Positions 8,755 to 18,389 are shown, counted from the first letter of the stretch. The stretch: 64,000 nucleotides of DNA from Andeanibacterium sp036384795 (GCA_036384795.1 DASVLP010000032.1:28212-92211), one strand, 5' to 3'. The notes: generated by a model from the sequence alone, not told the origin. Made by a program: numbers and translations.

Positions 8755-9321
8755 CTAGCGCAGCGTGCGGAAGGTGATCGAGCGGCGGGTAACGTCCATC
8801 GGGCTGATCGAATGTTCCCACTCTGCGCGGACCTCGCCCGAGAGCAGGTAGAGCGAGCGGGGCGCGAGTTCGAGGTTGCAGCGCTCGAACCCTTCGGCGG
8901 TGCGGCGGCGCAGGCGCAACGTCGCGGGATTGGACAGCGACAGGCCGATCACTTCGCCATACTGCGGCCGATCACGATGCCAGCCGATCCCCGCGCCGGG
9001 ATCGTAGCGGATCAGCAAGCCCTGGATGAAATCCTTAGGCGCTCGCCCTAACTGCGGCGCCAGGGACGCGCGCAAGTCGAGCAGCCACTCGGGCAGCGGT
9101 GGCGCTTCGGCCACCCGCGCGCGTTGGTAATCGTAGGCCGAGCCGTAGTTGGTCGTCAGCCGCTTGCCTTGCCACTGGCCGAACTGGAACGGCTTCAGCG
9201 GCGCGGCGTCGATCCGCGTGGCGAGTTCGGCTTCGAGCTCGTGCGGGATCGCCTCTTTTACCAGCCGCAGCCCCGGCACCAGCGCCGGCGCGGCCCTAAA
9301 CAATTCGCCCTGAACGTTCAT
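8755..9321 (-). CDS. AlkB-like 2-oxoglutarate/Fe(II) dioxygenase
   Basis: A 188-residue AlkB-family oxygenase. It has the iron-binding HxD (WHRDRP), the distal histidine (WEHSI) and the 2-oxoglutarate arginines in RRSITFR near the C-terminus. The compact size and the substrate-lid tyrosines (NYGSAYDY) fit the AlkB-like proteins that repair alkylated nucleic acids. The exact substrate is not readable. It is divergent from yjbQ with only 20 bases between the two starts. Confidence 0.85.
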   Translation of the reverse strand: MNVQGELFRAAPALVPGLRLVKEAIPHELEAELATRIDAAPLKPFQFGQWQGKRLTTNYGSAYDYQRARVAEAPPLPEWLLDLRASLAPQLGRAPKDFIQGLLIRYDPGAGIGWHRDRPQYGEVIGLSLSNPATLRLRRRTAEGFERCNLELAPRSLYLLSGEVRAEWEHSISPMDVTRRSITFRTLR

Positions 9322-9341
9322 GGCTGCCTATATAGGAAGCC

Positions 9342-9758
9342 ATGCGCCAATCGCTTACCACGCTCGAATTCCGCACGTCCGGCCGGGGCCTCAGCGAGAT
9401 CACCCGCGACGTGGCCCAATGGGTCGCTTCCACCGGCCTCGCGACGGGGCTGCTCACGCTGCACTGCAAGCATACGTCCGCCTCGCTGCTGATCTGCGAG
9501 AACGCGGCGCCGGCCGTGCGCGGCGACCTGCTGGCGTGGCTCGACCGCATCGCGCCCGAAGGACCGTTCTACGCGCACGACGACGAAGGCCCGGACGACA
9601 TGCCGGCACACCTCAAATCGGTGCTGACCGGGGCCGGACTATCGATCCCGGTGGCGGAAGGCCGGATGGCGCTGGGCACCTGGCAGGGCGTGTTCCTCGC
9701 CGAGCATCGCGTGCGGCCGCACCGCCGCCAAATCGTGCTTCACCTGCTGGGCGAGTGA
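9342..9758 (+). CDS. yjbQ: YjbQ-family protein (secondary thiamine-phosphate synthase enzyme)
   Basis: A 138-residue UPF0047/YjbQ protein. The family marks are CKHTSASLLICENA and the closing GTWQGVFLAEHR...R. Homologues show weak thiamine phosphate synthase activity in E. coli tests, but the physiological role is unsettled. Length is typical. It shares a short divergent promoter region with alkB. Confidence 0.9.
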   Translation: MRQSLTTLEFRTSGRGLSEITRDVAQWVASTGLATGLLTLHCKHTSASLLICENAAPAVRGDLLAWLDRIAPEGPFYAHDDEGPDDMPAHLKSVLTGAGLSIPVAEGRMALGTWQGVFLAEHRVRPHRRQIVLHLLGE

Positions 9759-9789
9759 GCCGTTTCATCCTCTCGCGCGTTGAGCGCGA

Positions 9790-10596
9790 GTGACCATCGA
9801 GATCCGTTCCCGCTTCAGCTTCAGCCTACCCGCCCCGATCGACATCCTGCTGCAGTTCGAGGCCGCGCAGATCCCCGAGCAGGCGATCGACCGCGCACGC
9901 ACCTCGGTCGAGCCGGTCGAGCATTTCGCACGCGTTCCGGCACAGGACGGGATCGGCGAGCGCATCTGGGTGCGCGGACAAGGGCGGATCGAGGTCAGCT
10001 ATGCGGCGCAGGCGCAAGTCCGGCGGCAGCTCGCGGACCTGCCAGGCCTGGCAGCGCTGGAGCCGCGCCACCTGCCAGGCGAGACGGTGCAATACCTGCT
10101 CCCCTCGCTCTATTGCCCGGCGGTACGCTTCCAGCCGTTTGCCGAGGCCGAATTCGGCAGGCTCAAGGGCGGCGCGCGGATCGCCGCGATCCGCGACTGG
10201 GTCTCACGCCACTTCACCTATGCGCCGGGCTCGACCAACCTCACCACCGCGCTCGACAGCTTCGTCGAGCGGCGGGGCATCTGCCGCGACTATGCGCATG
10301 TGGTGATTACGCTCGCCCGCGCCTCGGGCATTCCCGCACGCTATGCCAGCGTCTACGCGCCGGGGGAGGAGCCGCAGGACTTCCACGCGGTGGCGGAAGT
10401 GTTCTTGGCCGATCCGGCGGGCGCGGGGGGCATGTGGCACCTGGTCGACGCGACCGGGATGGCCGATCCCGCCGAAATGGTGAAGATCGGCGTCGGGCGC
10501 GACGCAGCCGATGTCAGCTTCCTTTCGAGCTTCGGCGCCTGTGAGTTCGAGGAAATCGAAGTGCACGTGAGCCGGGCGCCGCAGCAAAATAATTAA
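9790..10596 (+). CDS. Transglutaminase-like cysteine peptidase family protein
   Basis: A 268-residue protein with a bacterial transglutaminase-like N-terminal domain and a core carrying the catalytic triad: Cys in GICRDYAHV, His in DFHAVAEVF and Asp in LVDATG. There is no signal peptide. The GTG start follows yjbQ by 31 bases. Bacterial members often act as amidases or peptidases rather than cross-linking enzymes; the substrate is unknown. Confidence 0.85.
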   Translation: MTIEIRSRFSFSLPAPIDILLQFEAAQIPEQAIDRARTSVEPVEHFARVPAQDGIGERIWVRGQGRIEVSYAAQAQVRRQLADLPGLAALEPRHLPGETVQYLLPSLYCPAVRFQPFAEAEFGRLKGGARIAAIRDWVSRHFTYAPGSTNLTTALDSFVERRGICRDYAHVVITLARASGIPARYASVYAPGEEPQDFHAVAEVFLADPAGAGGMWHLVDATGMADPAEMVKIGVGRDAADVSFLSSFGACEFEEIEVHVSRAPQQNN

Positions 10597-10620
10597 ATGG
10601 GGGTACTACTTTAGATTGTA

Positions 10621-10634
10621 TGGTAGCGCTACCA
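10621..10634. promoter_or_regulatory. LacI-type operator in front of the zwf operon
   Basis: TGGTAGCGCTACCA is a perfect 14-base palindrome with the central GCGC step typical of LacI-family operators. It sits about 116 bases before the chosen zwf start, in the only real gap before the sugar operon. A LacI-type repressor of glucose use is therefore likely to act here. The regulator gene is not in this window. Confidence 0.65.
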
Positions 10635-10750
10635 CTTGAAATGCCGTGCAATTCGCGGCAAGCGATGCGCGCAAACCACCTCCCCCGCGCTGGCCAAGCG
10701 AGGACGACGCTGTTAGCAATGTTGCGATGCAGCAATCCTTGGGTTCGGCG

Positions 10751-12214
10751 ATGAGCAATGAAAGCCCCGCCCCGATGAGCTTCACCGCGGATCGCCTGCT
10801 GTTGTTCGGCGCAACCGGTGACCTCGCCCAGCGGATGCTGCTGCCTTCGCTGTGTGCGCTCGAGGCCGACAAATTGCTCGATCCGAAGATCGAGATCGTC
10901 TGCACCGCGCGCTCCGCGCATGACACCGCATCGTACCGCAACTTCGCCCGCGCCGCGCTCGAGAAGTTTCTCCCTGCCGAACGGCGGGGCAGCGTCGCGA
11001 CGTTCCTCAACCGGCTGACCTACCAGCCGCTCGACGCGAGCAAGAGCGAAGGCTTCGACGATCTCGCGAAGGCGGTCGGCACCCCGCAACAAGGCCTCGC
11101 GATCTTCCTCTCGACCGCGCCGAGCCTGTTCGAGCCGACGATCAAAGGCCTCGCGCAAAGCGGCCTCGCCGGCCGCGACGTGCGCATCGGGCTCGAAAAG
11201 CCGCTCGGCGTCGACCTCGCCTCGAGCCGCGAGATCAACGACGCGGTGGCTGCGGCTTTCCCCGAAGACCGCATCTTCCGGATCGACCATTATCTCGGCA
11301 AGGAGACGGTGCAGAACCTGCTTGCCTTGCGCTTCGCCAACCTGATGTTCGAGCCGCTGTGGAACGCAGCCCACATCGACCACGTTCAGATCACCGTGGC
11401 GGAAACGGTCGGCCTCGAAAACCGCGTCGGTTTCTATGACCAGGCGGGCGCACTGCGCGACATGGTGCAGAACCATATGCTGCAGCTGCTCGCGCTGGTC
11501 GCGATGGAACCGCCGGTGACCTACGAGCCGGGCGCGGTGCGCGACGAGAAAGTCAAAGTGCTGCGTGCGCTGCGCGCGGTGCAGCCGGGCGAGACGGTGA
11601 CTGGGCAATATCGCGCAGGGGCGATCGACGGCGAGGCGGTGCCCGGCTACACCGAAGAGCTCGGCGGCGAGAGCGGCACCGAGACGTTCGTCGCGATCAA
11701 GGCGCACGTCGACAACTGGCGCTGGCAGGGGGTGCCGTTCTACTTGCGCACCGGCAAGCGGATGCACGAGCGCACCACCGAAATCCTGGTGCGCTTTCGC
11801 CCGATCCCCCATTCGATCTTCGCCGGGCGCGGCGCCCGGACCGAGCCGAACAGCCTGCTGATCGGCATCCAGCCGCAGGAGAACGTGACGCTGTCGCTGA
11901 TGGCCAAAGTGCCCGGGCTCGACCGCGAGGGCATCCGCTTGCGCGCGGTTCCGCTCGACATCGCGATGCCCGATGCGTTCACCGGCAAGGAACGGCGGAT
12001 CGCCTACGAGCGGCTGCTGCTCGACCTGATCGAGGGCGACCAGACCCTGTTCGTCCGCCGCGACGAGGTCGAGGCGCAATGGCAGTGGATCGACGGCATC
12101 CGCGCGCTGTGGGACAAGGAAGGCCTCAACCCCAAGCCCTACCCGGCCGGCGGCTGGGGCCCGAGCGCCGCGATCGCGCTCGCCGAGCGCGATGGGGTGA
12201 CCTGGCATGAGTGA
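10751..12214 (+). CDS. zwf: Glucose-6-phosphate 1-dehydrogenase
   Basis: A 487-residue enzyme oxidising glucose 6-phosphate to 6-phosphogluconolactone with NAD(P)+. The nucleotide-binding motif GATGDLAQRMLLPSL is near the N-terminus and the active-site motif RIDHYLGKE at about residue 178. The start at ATG 10751 is chosen as nearest to the conserved domain; another ATG 24 bases upstream is possible and neither has a strong ribosome binding site. It is the first gene of the operon and overlaps edd by eight bases (ATGAGTGA). No 6-phosphogluconolactonase gene lies between them. Confidence 0.95.
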   Translation: MSNESPAPMSFTADRLLLFGATGDLAQRMLLPSLCALEADKLLDPKIEIVCTARSAHDTASYRNFARAALEKFLPAERRGSVATFLNRLTYQPLDASKSEGFDDLAKAVGTPQQGLAIFLSTAPSLFEPTIKGLAQSGLAGRDVRIGLEKPLGVDLASSREINDAVAAAFPEDRIFRIDHYLGKETVQNLLALRFANLMFEPLWNAAHIDHVQITVAETVGLENRVGFYDQAGALRDMVQNHMLQLLALVAMEPPVTYEPGAVRDEKVKVLRALRAVQPGETVTGQYRAGAIDGEAVPGYTEELGGESGTETFVAIKAHVDNWRWQGVPFYLRTGKRMHERTTEILVRFRPIPHSIFAGRGARTEPNSLLIGIQPQENVTLSLMAKVPGLDREGIRLRAVPLDIAMPDAFTGKERRIAYERLLLDLIEGDQTLFVRRDEVEAQWQWIDGIRALWDKEGLNPKPYPAGGWGPSAAIALAERDGVTWHE

Positions 12215-14021
12215 GCTGCATCCGGTCGTCGCCCGCGTGACCGAGCGGATCGTCGAGAAGTCGCGCGCCTCGCGCCGGCGCTATCTCGACCTGATGGACG
12301 AGGAAGGCGAAAAGCATGCCGACCGCAACGTCGCGCTGCCATGCTCGAACCTTGCCCATGGCTTCGCCGCGACCGGCGAGGACAAGCAGTCGATCGCCAC
12401 CCGCGCGGGCCCGAACATCGGAATCATCTCGGCCTACAACGACACGATCTCTTCGCATCAGCCTTACGGCGGCTATCCGCCGCAGATGAAGATCTGGGCG
12501 CGCGAAGTCGGCGCGACCGCCCAGGTCGCCGGCGCGACCCCGGCGATGTGCGACGGGGTCACCCAAGGGCTCGCCGGCATGGAGCTCAGCCTGTTCAGCC
12601 GCGACGTGATCGCCCTGGCAACTGCGGTCGGCCTCAGCCATGCGATGTACGACAGCGTGGCGATGCTCGGGATGTGCGACAAGATCGTCCCCGGCCTGCT
12701 GATCGGCGGCCTGCGCTTCGGTTATCTGCCGGCGATCTTCATCTCGGCGGGCGCAATGCCGAGCGGCATCGCCAACAAGGAGAAGCAGCGCGTCCGCCAG
12801 CTCTATGCCGAGGGCAAGGCGACCCGCGCGGAGCTGCTCGAGAGCGAAAGCAAGAGCTACCATTCGCCCGGCGTGTGCACGTTCTACGGCACCGCCAACT
12901 CCAACCTGATGATGCTCGAGATGATGGGCCTGCAGCTCCCTGGCGCGGCCTACGTCAATCCCGGCACGCCGCTGCGCCAGGCGCTGACCCGCGCGGCGGT
13001 GCACCGGCTGGCCGAGATCACCCGCGACGGCAACGATTACCGCCCGCTGGCCCACTGCGTCGACGAGCGTGCGATCGTCAACGCGACCGTCGGCCTGCTG
13101 GCGACCGGCGGCTCGACCAACCACGCGATCCACGTGCCGGCATTCGCGCGGGCAGCGGGCATCAAGATCGACTGGACCGACCTGTCGGAACTCAGCAGCG
13201 TGGTGCCGCTGCTCGCGCGGGTCTATCCCAACGGCGCGGAAGACGTGAACCAGTTCCAGGCTGCCGGCGGCCTCGGCTTCGTGGTGCGCGAGCTGCTCGA
13301 CGCGGGCCTGCTCCACCGCGACATCATGACGGTGTTCGGCGACGATCTGGGCGCCTACGCGAACGAGCCGTGGCTCGACGGCGAGACGCTCGCCTGGCGC
13401 GACCCCGGCCCGAGCGGCGACGAGAACGTGCTGCGCGGCGCGGCCAATCCGTTCCAGCCCGACGGCGGCATGCGCCTGCTCGAGGGCAACCTGGGCCGCG
13501 CGTGCTTCAAGACCAGCGCGGTCGATCCCGAGCGCTGGACGATCGAGGCGCCATGCCGCATTTTCGAGCGCCAGGAAGACGTCGCCCATGCCTTTGCCGA
13601 GGGCGAGCTCGAGCGTGACGTGGTCGTGGTCGTGCGCTTCCAGGGCCCGCGGGCGAACGGCATGCCCGAGCTCCACAAGCTGACCCCGGTACTGGGCGTC
13701 TTGCAGGACCGCGGCTATCGCGTGGCGCTGGTCACCGACGGGCGCATGTCGGGCGCTAGCGGCAAAGTCCCTGCGGCGATCCATGTGACGCCCGAAGCGA
13801 TCGGCGGCGGACCGCTGTCGCAATTGCAGGACGGAGACGTGGTCAAAGTCTGCGGGGTGACCGGCGCGCTCTCGACCACCGCGGACCTCGCCCAGCGCAA
13901 TCCCACGATCTGCTTCCCCGACGAGCGCGGCACCGGCCGCGAACTGTTCGCGATGTTCCGCCAATACGCCGACGGCGCCGAAGCCGGCGCGTCGGCAATG
14001 CTGGCCGAGGCGGGGCTGTGA
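12207..14021 (+). CDS. edd: Phosphogluconate dehydratase
   Basis: A 604-residue IlvD/Edd-family dehydratase converting 6-phosphogluconate to 2-keto-3-deoxy-6-phosphogluconate, the first committed step of the Entner-Doudoroff pathway. The [4Fe-4S] and active-site region is visible in the motifs ATPAMCDGVTQG and GMCDKIVPG, plus the C-terminal TDGRMSGASGKVP. Length is as usual. It is translationally coupled to zwf upstream and to glk downstream. Confidence 0.97.
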   Translation: MSELHPVVARVTERIVEKSRASRRRYLDLMDEEGEKHADRNVALPCSNLAHGFAATGEDKQSIATRAGPNIGIISAYNDTISSHQPYGGYPPQMKIWAREVGATAQVAGATPAMCDGVTQGLAGMELSLFSRDVIALATAVGLSHAMYDSVAMLGMCDKIVPGLLIGGLRFGYLPAIFISAGAMPSGIANKEKQRVRQLYAEGKATRAELLESESKSYHSPGVCTFYGTANSNLMMLEMMGLQLPGAAYVNPGTPLRQALTRAAVHRLAEITRDGNDYRPLAHCVDERAIVNATVGLLATGGSTNHAIHVPAFARAAGIKIDWTDLSELSSVVPLLARVYPNGAEDVNQFQAAGGLGFVVRELLDAGLLHRDIMTVFGDDLGAYANEPWLDGETLAWRDPGPSGDENVLRGAANPFQPDGGMRLLEGNLGRACFKTSAVDPERWTIEAPCRIFERQEDVAHAFAEGELERDVVVVVRFQGPRANGMPELHKLTPVLGVLQDRGYRVALVTDGRMSGASGKVPAAIHVTPEAIGGGPLSQLQDGDVVKVCGVTGALSTTADLAQRNPTICFPDERGTGRELFAMFRQYADGAEAGASAMLAEAGL

Positions 14022-14992
14022 GCACCGAACTGATCGCGCTCGACGTCGGCGGCACGCATGCGCGCTTCGTCCGCGCCGCGATCGCCGACGACGGCACCAT
14101 CATGCTGGGCGAGCCGGTGACGCTGAAGACCGGCGACTATGCGAGCCTGCGCACCGCGTGGGAAGAATTCGAGCGCCGCGAGGACAAGCCCGTCCCGCGC
14201 GCCGCCTCGATCGCGATCGCCGCGCCGATCACCGGCGATACGATCCGCATGACCAACAACAGCTGGATCTTCAGCACCAGCGGCCTCGACGAGCAGCTCG
14301 GGCTCGATGCGGTTACCCTGATCAACGATTTCGGCGCGGTCGCCCACGCGGTTGCGCGCGCGCCGGAGGATCAGTTCGCTCTTATCACCGGGCCGGAGGG
14401 CCCGTTGCCCGCCCAAGGGACGGTGAGCGTGATCGGCGCCGGCACCGGCCTCGGCGTCGCGCATTTCCACCGCTATCCGGGCGGTTATCACGTGATCTCG
14501 ACCGAAGGCGGCCACATCGATTTCGCCCCACTCGACGAGATCGAGGACCGGATGCTGCTCAAGCTGCGCAAGGAGCATCGCCGGGTCTCGACCGAGCGGG
14601 TCAATTCGGGCCCGGGGATCGTCGAGATCTATTACGCGCTCGCAGAACTCGAGCGGCGGCCCGCCGAGCCGCTCGACGACAAGGCCATCTGGGAGCGCGG
14701 CATCGACCGCTCCGATGCACTCGCCGCGGCGGCGGTCGACCGCTTCTGCGCGACGTTCGGCGCGGTGTGCGGCGACTATGCCTTGGCTCACGGCGCGAGC
14801 GCGGTGGTGCTGGCCGGCAGCCTGGGCCTGCGCTTGCGCGAGTTGCTGCCGGTTTCCGCATTCGGCGACCGGTTCCGCTTCAAGGGCCGCTACGAGCGGA
14901 TGATGGCGGGCATCCCGGTCAAGCTGATCACCCATCCGCAGCCGGGCCTCTACGGCGCGGTCGCGGCTTTCGCGCGGGAGCACCTGACATGA
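14018..14992 (+). CDS. glk: Glucokinase
   Basis: A 324-residue glucokinase (non-ROK bacterial type) that phosphorylates glucose. The phosphate-1 loop is ALDVGGTHARF, the catalytic aspartate lies in LINDFGAVAHA, and the motifs GAGTGLGVAHF and EGGHIDFAP follow. The start is GTG overlapping the edd stop by four bases. It also overlaps eda (ATGA). Confidence 0.95.
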   Translation: MSTELIALDVGGTHARFVRAAIADDGTIMLGEPVTLKTGDYASLRTAWEEFERREDKPVPRAASIAIAAPITGDTIRMTNNSWIFSTSGLDEQLGLDAVTLINDFGAVAHAVARAPEDQFALITGPEGPLPAQGTVSVIGAGTGLGVAHFHRYPGGYHVISTEGGHIDFAPLDEIEDRMLLKLRKEHRRVSTERVNSGPGIVEIYYALAELERRPAEPLDDKAIWERGIDRSDALAAAAVDRFCATFGAVCGDYALAHGASAVVLAGSLGLRLRELLPVSAFGDRFRFKGRYERMMAGIPVKLITHPQPGLYGAVAAFAREHLT

Positions 14993-15606
14993 CCGCCCCC
15001 ATCGACACGATCATGCGCACCAGCCCGGTGATCCCGGTGCTGGTCATCGAGGATGCTGCCGAAGTCGTGCCGCTGGCCGAAGCGCTGGTGGCCGGTGGGC
15101 TCAAGGTGCTCGAGGTGACCATGCGCACCCCGGCCGCGCTCGACGCGATCCGTGCGATGAAGCAGGTGCCTGGCGCGATCGTCGGGGCGGGGACGGTGCT
15201 CAATCCGGCCCAGTTTGCGGCAGCCCGCGAGGCGGGCGCGGAGTTCATCGTCTCGCCCGGGATCACGGAGCCTCTCGCGCGTGCGGTGATCGACAGCGGC
15301 GTACCGTTCCTGCCCGGCGTCGCGACTGCGGGCGAGATCATGCGCGGGCTCGATCTGGCGCTTACCTACTTCAAGTTCTTCCCCGCAACCGCTGCCGGCG
15401 GCCTCCCCGCGCTGAAAAGCCACGCCGCGGTGTTCGGCGACGTGCGCTTCTGCCCGACCGGTGGGATTACCCAGGCGACCGCGCCCGAATGGCTGGCGGT
15501 GCCCTCGGTGCTATGCGTCGGCGGGAGCTGGCTGGTGCCGAAAGGCGGCGCCCCGGACTACGCGGCGGTCGAGCAAGCCGCGCGCGCGGCGGCGCAGCTC
15601 GGCTGA
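14989..15606 (+). CDS. eda: KDPG aldolase
   Basis: A 205-residue class I aldolase splitting 2-keto-3-deoxy-6-phosphogluconate into pyruvate and glyceraldehyde 3-phosphate. The Schiff-base lysine is in TYFKFFPA (about residue 127) and the catalytic glutamate in EVTMRTP. The start overlaps the glk stop by four bases and its own stop overlaps the next ATG by one base, so the operon continues into the ppc-like gene. Confidence 0.95.
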   Translation: MTAPIDTIMRTSPVIPVLVIEDAAEVVPLAEALVAGGLKVLEVTMRTPAALDAIRAMKQVPGAIVGAGTVLNPAQFAAAREAGAEFIVSPGITEPLARAVIDSGVPFLPGVATAGEIMRGLDLALTYFKFFPATAAGGLPALKSHAAVFGDVRFCPTGGITQATAPEWLAVPSVLCVGGSWLVPKGGAPDYAAVEQAARAAAQLG

Positions 15607-18389
15607 TGCGCACGGTCGCGGAGCTTATCGAACGCCTCCAGCAGAACCACGCGCGCACCCGCGAAACCCCACTGTTCAATCCGGTGTTCCAGCTCTCGCT
15701 GGACCTCTCGCGCGAGCTCGAAGCGGGCGAGATTGGACTCGACACTTTCGAGGCGATGATCGCCGAGCTCGAATGCGAGGCGCTGCAAGGGCGCGCGCGT
15801 CACTTGCGCGGATTGGTCGCGCCGGTTTCGCTGGCGGCAAACGAAGAGCGTTTCGAAAGCGCGCTGGACACCGAGCCGGACGAGTTTGCGACATTCCGCG
15901 CGCGGTGGGAGCGTCCGCAGCTCCACTGCGTGTTTACCGCGCATCCGACGTTCCTGCTCACCCCGGCGCAGAGCGAAGCGGTCGCCCGCGCCGCGTCGCA
16001 GGAGGGCGAGATCGATGCGGCGAGCTGCGTCGCGCCGAGCGAGCGGGCTAAGATCACGCTGGTGTACGAGCACGAGCAGGCGATGCGCGCGATCGCCCAC
16101 GCCGCCCAAGCACGCGACGCGATCGTCGCCCGGCTGCTTGCCGAGGCTGCCGAACGCTGGCCGGACGACTGGCACAAGTTCGAGCCGCTGCCGTTCCGCT
16201 TCGCCACTTGGGTCGGCTACGACATGGACGGGCGCACCGACATCGGCTGGCACGATTCGATCGGCTTTCGGCTGGGCGAGAAAGTGTCCCGGCTCGAAGG
16301 CTACGTCGCCGCACTGGAAGCGATCGATCCGGCACACTCTTTGCTCGCGACTTTGCGCGCGGCGACCGACTATGCACGGGCGCGAGCGGCCGACTTCGCC
16401 GCCGATCTTTCGGCGCCGGAGGCATTGTCGGCGGCCGCCAACCGGCTGACCGCGGACGATCCGGCCAAGCTGCTGTCGCTCGCCCCGATCGTCGATGCGC
16501 TCGAAGCCGAAGCGCGCAGCTCCGAGACATCGCGCGCGATCGCGCTCAAGACCCTTGCCGCCGCGATGCGCGCCGACGGGTTGGGCATGGGGTGGATCCA
16601 TTTCCGGGTGAACTCGACCCAGCTCAGGAACGCGATCCGCCGAGTGGTCGATCCCGAAGGCGAGCTGGACCTCGCCAGCCGCAGCGCCATGGTGCGGCTG
16701 AGGGAAGCGCTCGACAAGGCCACCCCGCATCGTGCCAACTTCGCCGCACTGGCGATCGAGAGCAGCACCGCGATCCGCCAGTTCCTGGCGATGGCGCAGA
16801 TCCTCCACCACATCGACGCAGACGCGCCGATCCGGATGCTGATCGCCGAGAGCGAAGTGCCGGCAACAACGCTCTCCGCGCTCTATTTCGCCAAATTGTT
16901 CGGCATCGATGACAAAGTCGACGTCTCGCCGCTGTTCGAGACCGACAATGCGCTCGAGAACGGCGGTCGGCTGCTCGACGCGCTGCTCGCCGAGCCCGAC
17001 TATCAGGCCTATGTCCGCCGGCGCGGGCGCGTCGCGATCGAGACCGGATTTTCCGATGCCGGCCGCTTCGTCGGACAGATTCCGGCGAGTCTTGCGATCG
17101 AGCGGCTGCAGGGACGCCTTGCCGAAGCGATGGCCGCAAACGGGCTGACCGACGTCGCCGCGCTGATCTTCAACACCCACGGCGAGAGCATGGGCCGCGG
17201 CGCCCATCCCGACAGCTTCGCCGACCGCCTGTCATGGCCGCTGACCCCGTGGGCCAAGCGGCGCTTCATGCGCGCCGGGATCGCGCTCGAGCCCGAAGTC
17301 AGCTTCCAGGGCGGTGACGGCTATCTGTTCTTCGCGACGCCCGAGCTGGCTCTCGCCACCCTCACCCGCCTTGCCGAGCTCCGCCCGGCCGAAACCGATC
17401 CCGAAGCCGCGCCCGATCCGTTCTATCGCCGGACCGACCTCAGCCTCGATTTCTATCGCGCGATCAAGGAGCACCAGCGGGCGCATCTCGACAGCCGCAC
17501 ATACGCCCGCGCGGTCACCGCATTCGGGCTGGGCCTGCTCAATTCCACCGGCAGCCGCGTCTCGCGCCGCCAGTCCGACGTTGCCTCGGAACGCGAGATG
17601 AGCCTGCGGCAAATCCGCGCGATCCCGCACAACGCGATTCTGCAGCAACTGGGCTATCCGGTGAACGTGCTGGCGGGCATCGGCAGCGCCGCGGCGGGCA
17701 ATTACGAGGAGCTTGCCGGGCTGCTGCGCGAGAGCGAGCGGGGGCGCCAATTGGTCCGCCTGGTGCGCGCCGCCAACGCGCTTGCCAGCATCAAGACGGT
17801 CGCCGCCTACGGCGAGCTGTTCAACTCGGCCTACTGGGCAAGCCGGCCTTATCGCGGCACCGAGATGCATCTGCAGGATGCATGCGAGACGCTCGCCGAA
17901 TACCTGGTGAAAGACGATCGCGCGGGCGTGTTCCGCCGCCTCTCCTCACGCCTCAGGATCGACGCAATGAAGCTCCATCGCCTGACCGCGCTGATTCCGG
18001 ACGAGAACCCGAGGCCCGATCGCGAGGCAGTGCGACGCTCGATCGGCGCGTTGCAGGCGCTGCGGCTCGCCCTGTTCCAGCACATGTTCCTCTGCGCGGT
18101 CTCGGTACCGGTGTTCAGCCGCGCCGACGACATCTCCCGCGACGACGTGCTCGAGATGGTCTTCACTTTGAGGATCGACGAAGCGCTGGCGCAGTTGCGC
18201 CGGGCATTCCCGACCAGGTTCCCCAAGCTCGGCGATTTCGCGATGGACGAGCCGACCGACTATCCCGAAGGTGCCGGCGACGGCTACGCGGCGATCCAGC
18301 GCGACCTGGTCGACCCGATCGAGCGAGCCTATGCGCTGAGCTTGCGCATCTCGACCGCGATCGCCAACCACTTCGGCGCCCACGGCTGA
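15606..18389 (+). CDS. Divergent phosphoenolpyruvate carboxylase homologue
   Basis: A 927-residue PEPC-superfamily protein coupled to eda (TGATG). Canonical PEPC fixes bicarbonate on PEP to give oxaloacetate, sensible at the end of a glycolytic operon. The N-terminal catalytic His is kept in VFTAHPT and the metal-site glutamate in SPLFETDNA. Other key spots differ: the usual SDSAKDAG is FSDAGRFVG here (Lys to Arg) and the FHGRGG-type loop is FNTHGESMGRG (His and first Arg lost). The C-terminus ends in HFGAHG and not the usual NTG. It is either a diverged PEPC or a homologue with another activity. Confidence 0.7.
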   Translation: MRTVAELIERLQQNHARTRETPLFNPVFQLSLDLSRELEAGEIGLDTFEAMIAELECEALQGRARHLRGLVAPVSLAANEERFESALDTEPDEFATFRARWERPQLHCVFTAHPTFLLTPAQSEAVARAASQEGEIDAASCVAPSERAKITLVYEHEQAMRAIAHAAQARDAIVARLLAEAAERWPDDWHKFEPLPFRFATWVGYDMDGRTDIGWHDSIGFRLGEKVSRLEGYVAALEAIDPAHSLLATLRAATDYARARAADFAADLSAPEALSAAANRLTADDPAKLLSLAPIVDALEAEARSSETSRAIALKTLAAAMRADGLGMGWIHFRVNSTQLRNAIRRVVDPEGELDLASRSAMVRLREALDKATPHRANFAALAIESSTAIRQFLAMAQILHHIDADAPIRMLIAESEVPATTLSALYFAKLFGIDDKVDVSPLFETDNALENGGRLLDALLAEPDYQAYVRRRGRVAIETGFSDAGRFVGQIPASLAIERLQGRLAEAMAANGLTDVAALIFNTHGESMGRGAHPDSFADRLSWPLTPWAKRRFMRAGIALEPEVSFQGGDGYLFFATPELALATLTRLAELRPAETDPEAAPDPFYRRTDLSLDFYRAIKEHQRAHLDSRTYARAVTAFGLGLLNSTGSRVSRRQSDVASEREMSLRQIRAIPHNAILQQLGYPVNVLAGIGSAAAGNYEELAGLLRESERGRQLVRLVRAANALASIKTVAAYGELFNSAYWASRPYRGTEMHLQDACETLAEYLVKDDRAGVFRRLSSRLRIDAMKLHRLTALIPDENPRPDREAVRRSIGALQALRLALFQHMFLCAVSVPVFSRADDISRDDVLEMVFTLRIDEALAQLRRAFPTRFPKLGDFAMDEPTDYPEGAGDGYAAIQRDLVDPIERAYALSLRISTAIANHFGAHG

